This document shows, piece after piece, positions 31,481-38,879 of a stretch of 64,000 nt of DNA. Location: NCBI RefSeq assembly GCF_013363995.1, contig NZ_JABWGO010000001.1, forward strand, positions 62,001 through 126,000. The letters run 5' to 3'. The notes under the pieces were generated by a model. It saw only the letters and a list, made by a program, of their open reading frames with translations. It had not been told where the DNA came from and did not search any database. This DNA is from Nonomuraea rhodomycinica. Lineage in GTDB: Bacteria; Actinomycetota; Actinomycetes; Streptosporangiales; Streptosporangiaceae. How positions within the stretch are numbered: the first letter of the stretch is position 1; each line of letters opens with the position of its first letter. Made by a program: the position numbers and the translations under genes.

Positions 31481-32044
31481 CTAGTCGACGGGGTCCGGCT
31501 CGCGCACCGGCTTTCCCGCCCGGCCGCCATCCCCTCCGTCGCCCGACTGCCGGCCGTCCGTCCGGCCACCGCGCTCCGGACCGCCGGACTCCCGGCCGTC
31601 CGTCCGGCCGCCGGGCTCCGTCGGCTCCTCGGCGACGGCCTCGCGGATCCAGGCGGCCACCGCCCGGCCCAGCAGCGAACGGTGCGCCCCCGCCCCGGCC
31701 ACCCGCTCCCCGGCCAGCGCCAGGCGCACGGCCCGCGTCACCTGTCCGGCCACGACGCAGGTCGTGGTGGCCGCGCCGAGCACGACCCACAGGCTGTAGC
31801 CCTGCGGCAGCAGCATCACCACGAACGTCACGTACGTGACGAGCACGCCGACGAACACCACCGTCCACGGCACGGCCTGCTCGCCCGGCGCGCGCTCCCT
31901 CCGCCGCCGGCTCCGGGACGGGGCGCGCCCCCGGCCCCTGCGCGCGGCGAACCTGCCGCGAGCGTGCGCGGCCGTGACGGCGGCGCCGACGTCTCGCGCG
32001 GGCGAAGCGGATGACGTGGCGGACGGTGACGTGGATGTGGCCAT
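31481..32044 (-). CDS. Two-helix membrane protein of unknown function
   Basis: 187 aa. Residues 1-60 are Ser/Ala then Arg-rich and presumably cytoplasmic. Two hydrophobic helices follow (WTVVFVGVLVTYVTFVVMLL and YSLWVVLGAATTTCVVAG), then a hydrophilic tail with repeated GGRTDGR units. ATG 32044 with GGGAGGG 7 nt upstream is preferred to a longer frame. Its TAG stop is part of the CTAG target duplication: the IS inserted exactly at the stop codon and left the gene intact. No homologue recognised. Confidence 0.6.
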   Translation of the reverse strand: MATSTSPSATSSASPARDVGAAVTAAHARGRFAARRGRGRAPSRSRRRRERAPGEQAVPWTVVFVGVLVTYVTFVVMLLPQGYSLWVVLGAATTTCVVAGQVTRAVRLALAGERVAGAGAHRSLLGRAVAAWIREAVAEEPTEPGGRTDGRESGGPERGGRTDGRQSGDGGDGGRAGKPVREPDPVD

Positions 32045-32585
32045 AACGCTGCCCTCCCGGCGTTCAGCTTTTCCCTGGCCCGAGTGTGGCATCCCGCCCC
32101 GCCGCACGCCACGAGCCCGGATCGGCCATTGTCCAGGAAATGCGGATAACGGCGGACGGCGATACGCGCGTCCGACGCGAATTCCATTCCTCTTTTCTTC
32201 CGGATCGACGCGAAAGGGCATGTGTTCTTCCACGGGAATGGCCGGCCGTTTTGAGCTGTGCCGCCAATCATGCCGCTGACCTGCGTACATGAGTGGATAT
32301 ATCGGGATCTGTTCGCCCGATGAAACGGACTCTTTCCGCGAAGCGGCGATACGATCACGGCCGCCCGAGGGTTCCGCGGAGACGGGGCGAGAATGCGGCG
32401 TTCCGCGTTTTCAGAGGATCGACAGGGCGGCCACTGCGCCGCCACACGTCACATCGAAGACACACTTCCGCGAACAATCGCCGGGCGGATGTCGGGCGCC
32501 ATTCTCGACTTACCGCCCGGCGTGTCGCCGGACACCCGCTGGCGCCATTCTTCACGCTGCGTAGTCGAGCAATGACGAAAGGTGA
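32045..32585. other. 540-nt non-coding stretch
   Basis: Noticeably less GC-rich than the surroundings, with several short ORFs but no coding bias, known motif or repeat. It should hold the promoter of the membrane-protein gene at 32044. Could be a former gene that has decayed. Confidence 0.4.
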
Positions 32586-33866
32586 TCACATTGTCGTCTG
32601 CCGCTCGATATAAGCGTGACAGGACCGCCACAGCACGCCGTCCCAGCTCATGTTGTCGTCGCACCACCGCCGCGCCAGCTCCCTGACGTCCCCCGGCCGC
32701 GCGGACGCGCCGGAGGGCGACGCCGACGGCGACGCCTGACCGCGGCGTCCCTTCCGCGCCCTGGACAGGTGAGCCATCCCGCCGTCGTCACGCCGGGCGC
32801 GCCGCCCGCGCCCGCTCCCGTGCCGCTCAGCCCCCTTCCCCCCGCGCACGCCACGCTCCTGCCGCTGCCCGCCACCCTTCCCCGGGTCGCGGAGCGCGAC
32901 GCCGCGCGCCCGCCCCGGGAGCGCGGCATCCTCCCCCGCGTTCCGAGGCATGGGGACGCTTCCTTGCTCCCGGGGTGCGGCCGTCACCCCCTGGGCCCAC
33001 GGCGCGATCGCGCGTCCCTGGCCCGGGGACGCGCTCGTCCCGCCATGCGCGGCGGCCTGGGGAGCGGGGGAAGGCTGCCGCCGGGGCGACGGCGTCACCC
33101 CGCGCGCAACGAAGGAGCGCCGACCACGCCCGCCGTCCCGTGCCACCTCCTGGACGGCGGGGCGCCCGTCTCCCGAACGGACGTCCTTCGCACGGCCGCC
33201 CTCACGCGCCGCACCGTCATCGGCGGAGCCGTTCCGGCGCGCACCGGTCCCGCCGGCACGAGCACCCCCGTGATCGCCCGCACGGACGCCCCCGCGGGCG
33301 GCCCCATGGGTGGCCCCGCGGGTGGCGCCGCCCTCAGCACGGGCGTCTCCATGGGCGTCGCTCCTTCCGGCACGGGCGCCTCCACGGGCGTCGCTCCCTC
33401 CGGCACGGGCGCCTCCCCGACGGCCGTCGGTTCCGGCACGCCCGCGATCGTCCCCTCCGCCGGCGCGGGCGTCGCGCCGGCCCCGGCCACGAGCCGGGCC
33501 GTGCGCCCGGTGGTGCCGCCGGGCTCCGGCGCCGGCCCGCGCCCCGGGTGTGCCCGCCCGGCCGTCCGACGCCTCCCGGCCGGCGCCGTCACCCTCCGAG
33601 GGCCCCGGTACGGCGGGCGACGCGAGCGTGGCCGTACCCGAGCCCCTCGCCTGCGCGTCCGGCGCGCCCGCACCCGGCGGGTACATCCCCAGCCAGGCCC
33701 CCAGAGCGACGGACACGGCCGTGACCGCCAGCGTCGCCACCGTGACCCGGTCCATGCCGCGCCGCGGCTCCGGCTCGTACACCGGGAAGGGCGGCACGGG
33801 CGTCACCCGTCGCGACGCCGACGGGGGTCGGTCAGTGTCCTGCTCGTGATTCACCGCGTCGGCCAC
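32586..33866 (-). CDS. Single-pass membrane protein with long low-complexity region
   Basis: 426 aa as read in one frame. Residues 1-40 cytoplasmic, one helix VTVATLAVTAVSVALGAWLG (near 42-61), then about 300 residues rich in Gly, Ala and Arg, and a distinct C-terminus VRELARRWCDDNMSWDGVLWRSCHAYIE. In the middle (about 33120-33550) another frame has higher GC3 and reads as a normal Pro/Glu/Val linker with 12-residue repeats (APVPEGATP). Compensating frameshifts within a repeat tract are therefore likely. GTG 33866. Function unknown. Confidence 0.5.
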   Translation of the reverse strand: MADAVNHEQDTDRPPSASRRVTPVPPFPVYEPEPRRGMDRVTVATLAVTAVSVALGAWLGMYPPGAGAPDAQARGSGTATLASPAVPGPSEGDGAGREASDGRAGTPGARAGAGARRHHRAHGPARGRGRRDARAGGGDDRGRAGTDGRRGGARAGGSDARGGARAGRSDAHGDARAEGGATRGATHGAARGGVRAGDHGGARAGGTGARRNGSADDGAAREGGRAKDVRSGDGRPAVQEVARDGGRGRRSFVARGVTPSPRRQPSPAPQAAAHGGTSASPGQGRAIAPWAQGVTAAPREQGSVPMPRNAGEDAALPGRARGVALRDPGKGGGQRQERGVRGGKGAERHGSGRGRRARRDDGGMAHLSRARKGRRGQASPSASPSGASARPGDVRELARRWCDDNMSWDGVLWRSCHAYIERQTTM

Positions 33867-33985
33867 GTAAGGATCATATGGGTGACGATGTGGCTACGGT
33901 CCGTAGCTTTGCGCGGCCTTTGACCCGCGCGTCACCGCCCCGCGTGAGCCCCAGGCCGCCCGGCGCCGCCCACCGCGCCGGCGGT

Positions 33986-34014
33986 TTGCCGTGATCGTCG
34001 GAGGCTGTTAGGGT
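33986..34014 (+). promoter_or_regulatory. Promoter of the GNAT leader
   Basis: TTGCCG (33986-33991), 17-nt spacer, TAGGGT (34009-34014), about 145 nt upstream of the GNAT start and 45 nt before a leader ORF. Confidence 0.55.
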
Positions 34015-34059
34015 CGCCGCGGCGCGAGGCACGCGTGCGCTTCGGGACGGAGGAGGTTG

Positions 34060-34119
34060 ATGAATATGGCCGCCACAGGCCGTCGTCGGCATGCCCTCAT
34101 CCCGGCACCGCGCATCTAG
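34060..34119 (+). CDS. 19-codon leader ORF upstream of GNAT
   Basis: ATG at 34060 preceded by GGAGGAGG (49-56), encoding MNMAATGRRRHALIPAPRI then TAG. Forty nt of spacer before the GNAT ATG contains a GGTCGT / ACGACC hairpin (34131-34148) that ends right at the GNAT Shine-Dalgarno AGGAG. A run of Arg-Arg-Arg-His and the position suggest a regulatory leader peptide. Too short for certainty. Confidence 0.4.
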   Translation: MNMAATGRRRHALIPAPRI

Positions 34120-34159
34120 GACGCGGGCCGGTCGTTCGATCACGACCAGGAGTGTCACC

Positions 34160-34795
34160 ATGTCTTCATCCACGCAGTCCTCCGCCATGTCCGCGGCGTC
34201 CTCCGGGGAGTCCCCCGCGCCCGCCGCCGAGCCGGTTCCCGACCTGACCACCGCCCGCCTGATCCTGCGGTCCTGGACCGCGGCCGAGGTCGAGGCCGTC
34301 CTGCGCGGAGAGCGGCTCGCCCACTGGGCCGCCGACTTCCCCGCCGAGGGCGACCACGTGATCGCCGGGCTGTTCGCCGGGCACCCCGCCTGGCTCGGCC
34401 CCTACGGCCACCGCCAGGTCGTCGAGCGTGACGGCGGTCTGGTGGTCGGGTCCATCGGCCTGTTCTGGCCGCCGTCCGACGGCGCGCTGGAGCTCGGGTA
34501 CGGGATCGTGGAGTCCCGGCGCGGACGCGGCTACGCCACCGAGGCCGTCGAGGCCCTGACCGCGTTCGCGTACGCCGCGCCGGGCGTCAGGAGCGTCCAC
34601 GCCACCGTGGAGCCGTCCAACCCGCCGTCGATCCGGGTGCTGGAGAAGGCCGGCTTCCAGCTGTGCGACGACGGCCCGTCCCAGCAGGACGAGGACACCT
34701 CGCCGGCGGACGAGGACGCGTCCCGGGCCGACGAGAACGGCGAAGGCGGCGTGGTGGTGCTGCGCTACCAGGCGCCGCCACCGGCCGGACGCTGA
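34160..34795 (+). CDS. GNAT family N-acetyltransferase (RimJ/RimL type)
   Basis: 211 aa. An N-terminal Ser/Ala-rich extension of about 28 residues precedes the fold, which opens LTTARLILRSWTAAEVEAVL. Motif A LGYGIVESRRGRGYATEAVEAL (near 112-133) and VEPSNPPSIRVLEKAGFQ (near 150-167) are typical of the RimL-like acetyltransferase_3 group. The C-terminus has an acidic repeat-like insert (QDEDTSPADEDASRADENG). ATG 34160 with AGGAG 8 nt upstream. It is preceded by a leader ORF and hairpin, so it may be translationally or transcriptionally attenuated. Confidence 0.82.
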   Translation: MSSSTQSSAMSAASSGESPAPAAEPVPDLTTARLILRSWTAAEVEAVLRGERLAHWAADFPAEGDHVIAGLFAGHPAWLGPYGHRQVVERDGGLVVGSIGLFWPPSDGALELGYGIVESRRGRGYATEAVEALTAFAYAAPGVRSVHATVEPSNPPSIRVLEKAGFQLCDDGPSQQDEDTSPADEDASRADENGEGGVVVLRYQAPPPAGR

Positions 34796-34846
34796 TCAGC
34801 GCGGGCCGGCGGGGACGCACCCGCGCCCTGCCGGCCCGCTGATCAG
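34792..34846. terminator. Terminator hairpin overlapping the GNAT stop codon
   Basis: CTGATCAGCGCGGGCCGGC pairs with GCCGGCCCGCTGATCAG (two-nt bulge). The GNAT stop codon lies in the left arm. Confidence 0.7.
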
Positions 34847-34857
34847 CCACATGGTCG

Positions 34858-34893
34858 CCGCAGGCCGACGGGTCGAGACCCCTCGGCCTGCGG
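34858..34893. terminator. Second hairpin between convergent genes
   Basis: CCGCAGGCCGA / TCGGCCTGCGG, perfect 11-bp arms with an inner GGTC/GACC pairing. It serves the convergent hydrolase gene. Confidence 0.7.
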
Positions 34894-34927
34894 CCTCACC
34901 GGGCATCCGGCCGCATCGTCACGGCTC

Positions 34928-35701
34928 TCAGCTCGTGAAGCCGCGCGACCGCAGGAAGACGGCGCACCGGCTGGTCCAGTCACCCACCACCGGGTCGCTG
35001 CCGGCGAGTCCCAGCCCGTGCGCGCCCGACGGGTACACGTGCGCCTCGACCGGCACCCCGTGGCGGGCCAGCGCGCTCGCCAGCAGCAGGGTGTTGTCCA
35101 CCGGCACCGAGGCGTCGTCGGCGGTGTGCCACACGAACACCGGCGGCGTGTGCGGCCCCACCCGCCGTTCGATCGACAGCTCGGCCGGATCCCCGGCCTC
35201 CTGCTCGGGCCCGAGCAGGGACGCCGCCGACCCGGCGTGGGCGGCGGGCCCGGTCAGCGTGACGACCGGGTAGCACAGCACCGCCAGGTCCGGGCGCCCC
35301 TCCTGAGCGTCCACCTCGTCGTGCGGGCCCTCCGCCAGCGCGGGTCCCGTCTCGGTCGCCAGCAGCCCCGCCAGGTGCCCGCCGGCCGAGAAGCCCAGCA
35401 CGCCGACCCGTTCCGGGTCCACCCCGTGGTCGGCCGCGTGGGCCCGCACCCAGCGCACCGCGCGGGCCGCGTCCAGCAGCGGCAGCGGGTGGCGGTGCGG
35501 CGCGACCCGGTAGCGCAGCACGAACGCGGCCACGCCCAGCGTGTTCAGCCACCGCGCCACGGGCTCGCCCTCGTGCTCCGCCAGGCGCATGTACGCGCCG
35601 CCCGGCAGCACCACGACGGCCGGCGCGGGCCGCTCCGACCGCACCGGGTACGCGGTGATCCGCTCGCCGGTCTCTCCCGGCCACAGCCGGTGCGCGCTCA
35701 C
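34928..35701 (-). CDS. Alpha/beta hydrolase (acetylesterase/BD-FAE type)
   Basis: 257 aa cytosolic esterase-like protein. Oxyanion region VVVLPGGAYMRLAEHEGEPVARWL near residues 29-52 (the HGGG variant with Pro), nucleophile elbow GVLGFSAGGHLAGL with Ser near residue 105, Asp in HTADDASVPV near 195 and His in PSGAHGLGLA near 227. This pattern is typical of the axe/xylan acetylesterase-like and kynurenine-formamidase-like group. GTG 35701 with a purine-rich stretch upstream. Monocistronic. Confidence 0.85.
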   Translation of the reverse strand: MSAHRLWPGETGERITAYPVRSERPAPAVVVLPGGAYMRLAEHEGEPVARWLNTLGVAAFVLRYRVAPHRHPLPLLDAARAVRWVRAHAADHGVDPERVGVLGFSAGGHLAGLLATETGPALAEGPHDEVDAQEGRPDLAVLCYPVVTLTGPAAHAGSAASLLGPEQEAGDPAELSIERRVGPHTPPVFVWHTADDASVPVDNTLLLASALARHGVPVEAHVYPSGAHGLGLAGSDPVVGDWTSRCAVFLRSRGFTS

Positions 35702-35864
35702 GCCGCCGCCTTCACGAGCCCGCGGCCCCCACGCACGACGCCGCCGTCCGCTCCGGCGCCGTCACCGCCCGCCGTCACAGTGTCCCGACCCACGCTCTTC
35801 CGCCCTTCACGATGCCGTCCTCCGTCCAGAGGGTTCGCCGGGACACCGTACCGGGGCGGGGCGA

Positions 35865-36728
35865 TCACGGCGCCGGGAGGGAGGGGGCGGCCGACCAGCT
35901 CGCTAGGACCGCCAGCTTCTCCGCGGCCTCCGAGCCGGGCGTGGCCGTGTAGACGATCAGCATCTGGTCCGGGTCGCCGGGCGGCGTCAGCGCTTCGTAG
36001 CCCAGGTCGAGCCGGCCCACGACCGGGTGCAGCATCCGCTTGACGCCGAACGTCTTCTCCTTCACCTGGTGGTCGGCCCACAGGCGGCCGAACTCCTCGC
36101 TGGCCAGCGACAGCTCGCCGACCAGCGCCGCGAGCCGCTTGTCGCGCGGCCGCCGCCCCGCCTCCAGCCGCAGGAAGGCCACGGTGTCGGCGGCCACCGC
36201 GGGCCAGTCCACGTAGAACTCGCGCGTGGCGGGGTTGAGGAAGGCATCGCGCACCTGGTTGAGCCCGCGTTCACCGAAGCGGGACAGGCGCTCGGAGAAG
36301 CCCACCACGGCGTCGCCCAGGGCGTTCCAGGCCAGCACGTCCCCGTAGCGGCCCAGCAGGAACGCCGGTCCGCTCACCGACTCCACGATCAGCCGCATCG
36401 CCGGCCGGACCCGCTGCCCGCCCGTACGGGTGCGGCTCTCCTGGGGCGGGTCCTGCCGTTGCGGACGGGCCAGGTCGCGCAGGTGCGCCTGCTCCACCTC
36501 GTCGAGCCGCAGCACCCGGGCGACGGCGTCGAGCACCGCGTCCGACACGCTCTGCCCGCGGTCCTGCTCCAGGCGGATGTAGTAGTCGACGCTCACCCCC
36601 GCCAGCTGCGCGACCTCCTCGCGCCGCAGCCCGGGCACGCGGCGGCGCCCGTACGGCTGCAGGCCGAGCTCCTCCGGCTGGATGCGCGCCCGCCGCGAAC
36701 GCAGGAAATCGCCCAGATCACTACTCAT
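35865..36728 (-). CDS. XRE-family regulator with MmyB-like ligand domain
   Basis: 287 aa. N-terminal HTH: LGDFLRSRRARIQPEE..., VPGLRREEVAQLAGVSVDYYIRLEQDRG (residues 5-58), the usual opening of the Streptomyces MmyB-like group. The C-terminal PAS-like domain (LIVESVSGPAFLLGRYGDVLAWN..., WPAVAADTVAFLRLEAG) binds fatty acids in known members. ATG 36728. Divergent from an SDR gene with a dyad between them; this regulator-SDR pairing is common in actinomycetes, with the SDR as target. Confidence 0.9.
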   Translation of the reverse strand: MSSDLGDFLRSRRARIQPEELGLQPYGRRRVPGLRREEVAQLAGVSVDYYIRLEQDRGQSVSDAVLDAVARVLRLDEVEQAHLRDLARPQRQDPPQESRTRTGGQRVRPAMRLIVESVSGPAFLLGRYGDVLAWNALGDAVVGFSERLSRFGERGLNQVRDAFLNPATREFYVDWPAVAADTVAFLRLEAGRRPRDKRLAALVGELSLASEEFGRLWADHQVKEKTFGVKRMLHPVVGRLDLGYEALTPPGDPDQMLIVYTATPGSEAAEKLAVLASWSAAPSLPAP

Positions 36729-36776
36729 GGGACACAGCCTAGGCAAACTCCGGAGCGTCCAACCTGGTACTGCCAG

Positions 36777-36801
36777 ACCCAGGATGAGCCTCACCCTGGG
36801 T
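36777..36801. promoter_or_regulatory. Dyad between XRE and SDR genes
   Basis: ACCCAGG-N11-CCTGGGT, perfect 7-nt arms, with an additional CCTGG half-site at 36763. Likely operator for the MmyB-like regulator controlling the SDR promoter. Confidence 0.55.
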
Positions 36802-36888
36802 ACGGCGGCGCGGGTGCCGCACGATCGTCACGTCGGCCGGCGACGAGGCCCGGCGGACGCGACACCTTGCGAAGAGGAGCACCTGATC

Positions 36889-37650
36889 ATGAGCTACGAC
36901 GCTCTTTCCACCCGTACCGCCGTCGTCACCGGGGCCGCCAGCGGCATGGGCGAGGCCACCGCCCGCCTCCTGGCCGCCCACGGCGCCCGCGTGGCCCTGC
37001 TGGCCCGCCGCGCCGAGCGGCTCGACGACCTGGCGGCCAAGATCACCGCCGAGGGCGGGCGGGCGCTGGCGGTGACCGCCGACGTCACCGACTCCGGCAG
37101 CGTCGCCGCCGCCGCGGACCGGATCCACGAGGCGTACGGGCCGGTGGACCTGGTGGTGAACTCCGCGGGCGTCATGCTGCCCAACCCGATCACCGAGGGC
37201 CGCGAGGACGAGTGGGCCCGCATGATCGACACGAACCTGAGCGGGGCGCTGCGCGTGATCCGCGCCTTCGTCCCGGACCTCGTGGCCGCGGCGGCCGGCG
37301 GCCGGACCGCCGACCTGGTCAACGTCTCCTCCATCGGCGCCCACGTGAGCTTCCCGAACTACGCGGTGTACGGGGCGACCAAGGCGGCGCTCACGCACCT
37401 GTCGGCGACGCTGCGCACCGAGCTGGGCGGGCGGGACGTGCGCGTCACCAACATCGAGCCGGGCCTGACCTCCACCGAGCTGGCCGACCACATCGACAAC
37501 ACCGAGCTGAGCGGCCAGCTCGACGGGATGGTGTCGGCGATCGGCGCGCTGGCGGCGGACGACGTGGCCGACCTGATCGCCTACACGACGAGCCGCCCGC
37601 GCCACGTCAACCTCCGCCAGCTCGTGGTCCTGCCGACGCGCCAGGCGTGA
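36889..37650 (+). CDS. Short-chain dehydrogenase/reductase
   Basis: 253 aa classical SDR, NAD(P)H-dependent oxidoreductase in the cytosol. Cofactor motif TGAASGMGEATA near residues 13-24, LLARRAERL after strand 2 (the Arg suggests NADP preference), VNSAGV in place of NNAG, VNVSSIGA with the catalytic Ser, and Y161-G-A-T-K165. ATG 36889 with AGGAG 9 nt upstream. Presumed target of the divergent XRE regulator. Substrate unknown. Confidence 0.9.
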   Translation: MSYDALSTRTAVVTGAASGMGEATARLLAAHGARVALLARRAERLDDLAAKITAEGGRALAVTADVTDSGSVAAAADRIHEAYGPVDLVVNSAGVMLPNPITEGREDEWARMIDTNLSGALRVIRAFVPDLVAAAAGGRTADLVNVSSIGAHVSFPNYAVYGATKAALTHLSATLRTELGGRDVRVTNIEPGLTSTELADHIDNTELSGQLDGMVSAIGALAADDVADLIAYTTSRPRHVNLRQLVVLPTRQA

Positions 37651-37659
37651 CCGGCCCAC

Positions 37660-37727
37660 GAGCGGCCACCTCGCCGCCGGCCCCGGGCGGCGGCCGATGA
37701 GTGGCCACCTCGCCACCGGCCCCGGGC
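37660..37727. repeat. 39-nt period direct repeat, 2 copies
   Basis: A 29-nt block GAG(C/T)GGCCACCTCGCC...CCGGGC occurs at 37660-37688 and 37699-37727 with two mismatches, starting 10 nt after the SDR stop codon. Confidence 0.75.
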
Positions 37728-37794
37728 CGAGCCGGTGCACCGCGGAGGCCGGCGGGCCGGACGGCACGCACGAAGTCAGGCGGCCCGCCGCGGT

Positions 37795-38694
37795 TCAGCG
37801 GCCGGTCGACAGGAGCGCCAGTTCGGCGTCCGAGAGCCGCAGAGCACCCGCCGCGACGTTGGCGGCCAGGTGGTCGGGGTCGCTCGTTCCGGGGATGGCC
37901 AGCACGTGGCGTCCCTGCCGCAGGGTCCACGCCAGCCGGATCTGGGCGGGCGTCGCGTCATGCGCCCGCGCGACGGCGAGCACCGTCTCGCTGTCGGTTC
38001 CGGTCGCGCCCGCCTCGGCCCCCGCGCCCGCGATCGCGAAGAACGGCACGAAGGCGACGCCTTGCTCCCCGCACGCCCGGACGAACTCCTGGTCCTCCGC
38101 GGACGCGCCGATGCCGTAGGGGTTCTGGACGCAGACCACCGGGGCGATGGAGCGGGCCTCGGCCAATTGCTCGGGCGTGACGTTGGAGACTCCCAGGTGG
38201 CGGACGAGTCCGGCGTCGCGCAGGACGGCCAGGGCGCCGAAGTGCTCGGCGATCGAGCCGGACCGCCGGCTCGGGGGGACGCGCAGGTTCACGACGTCGA
38301 GGTGATCGCGGCCGAGCTGGCGCAGGTTCTCCTCGACCTGGCCGCGCAGCTGCTCCGGGGTGGCCCACCACCATTCGCCCGAGGTGTTCCGGCCCGGCCA
38401 GACCTTGGTGACGATGACGAGGTCGTCCGGGTACGGCGCCAGCGCCCGGTTGATGAGCTCGTTGGCCGAGCGCAGCGACGAGAAGTAGAACGCGGCGGTG
38501 TCGATGTGGTTGACGCCCAGGTCGACCGCGCGCCGGAGCACGCGGATGGATCGTTCGCGGTCGCTCGGCGCTCCCATGTCGAACGGGGCGCTGCCCGTCA
38601 GGCGCATCGCGCCGAGCCCGACGCGGTTGACAGTCAGGTCGCCGAGCTTCCAGGTGCCCGCGGCGGCCGCGGACACGGTGTTGCTGTCGAGCAT
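37795..38694 (-). CDS. Aldo/keto reductase
   Basis: 299 aa NADPH-dependent TIM-barrel reductase. VGLGAMRLTG near residues 25-34, the Asp-Tyr pair of the active site in HIDTAAFYFS (near 63-72), catalytic Lys in IVTKVWPG (near 95), and the cofactor-binding tail IPGTSDPDHLAANVAA near the C-terminus. The active-site His of classical AKRs, expected after strand 4, is replaced: the stretch reads LDVVNLRVPP. ATG 38694 with AAGGAG 4 nt upstream. A terminator-like hairpin 80 nt upstream may attenuate it. Confidence 0.88.
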   Translation of the reverse strand: MLDSNTVSAAAAGTWKLGDLTVNRVGLGAMRLTGSAPFDMGAPSDRERSIRVLRRAVDLGVNHIDTAAFYFSSLRSANELINRALAPYPDDLVIVTKVWPGRNTSGEWWWATPEQLRGQVEENLRQLGRDHLDVVNLRVPPSRRSGSIAEHFGALAVLRDAGLVRHLGVSNVTPEQLAEARSIAPVVCVQNPYGIGASAEDQEFVRACGEQGVAFVPFFAIAGAGAEAGATGTDSETVLAVARAHDATPAQIRLAWTLRQGRHVLAIPGTSDPDHLAANVAAGALRLSDAELALLSTGR

Positions 38695-38771
38695 GGATCT
38701 CCTTGGTGCGAGAGTCGCGGAAAGGCGGCCGGTTCACGGCCACGACCGGGGACGCCCGGTTTCGGACACGC

Positions 38772-38813
38772 AAAAAAGCCTCCTCGGCGGACGTGGTCCG
38801 GGCCGAGAAGGCT
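38772..38813 (-). terminator. Intrinsic terminator or attenuator upstream of the aldo/keto reductase
   Basis: Minus strand: AGCCTTCTCGGCCCGGAC pairs with GTCCGCCGAGGAGGCT (few mismatches, short loop), followed by TTTTTT. It lies between the TetR stop (38880) and the AKR start (38694). A TATGAT box 20 nt before it on the same strand makes attenuation an alternative to simple TetR termination. A second hairpin CCCCGGG/CCCGGGG is at 38851-38873. Confidence 0.7.
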
Positions 38814-38879
38814 CAAGTGATGGAAGAGATCATATCAGCCGGCCGGAGGGCCCCGGGACGGTGGAGCCCGGGGAACCGC

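Noticed and set aside
32616..33923. 435-codon plus-strand ORF opposite the low-complexity membrane protein
   Set aside because: Its sequence is Pro/Arg/Ala nonsense; the minus strand has a helix, a GTG start and a conserved-looking C-terminus.
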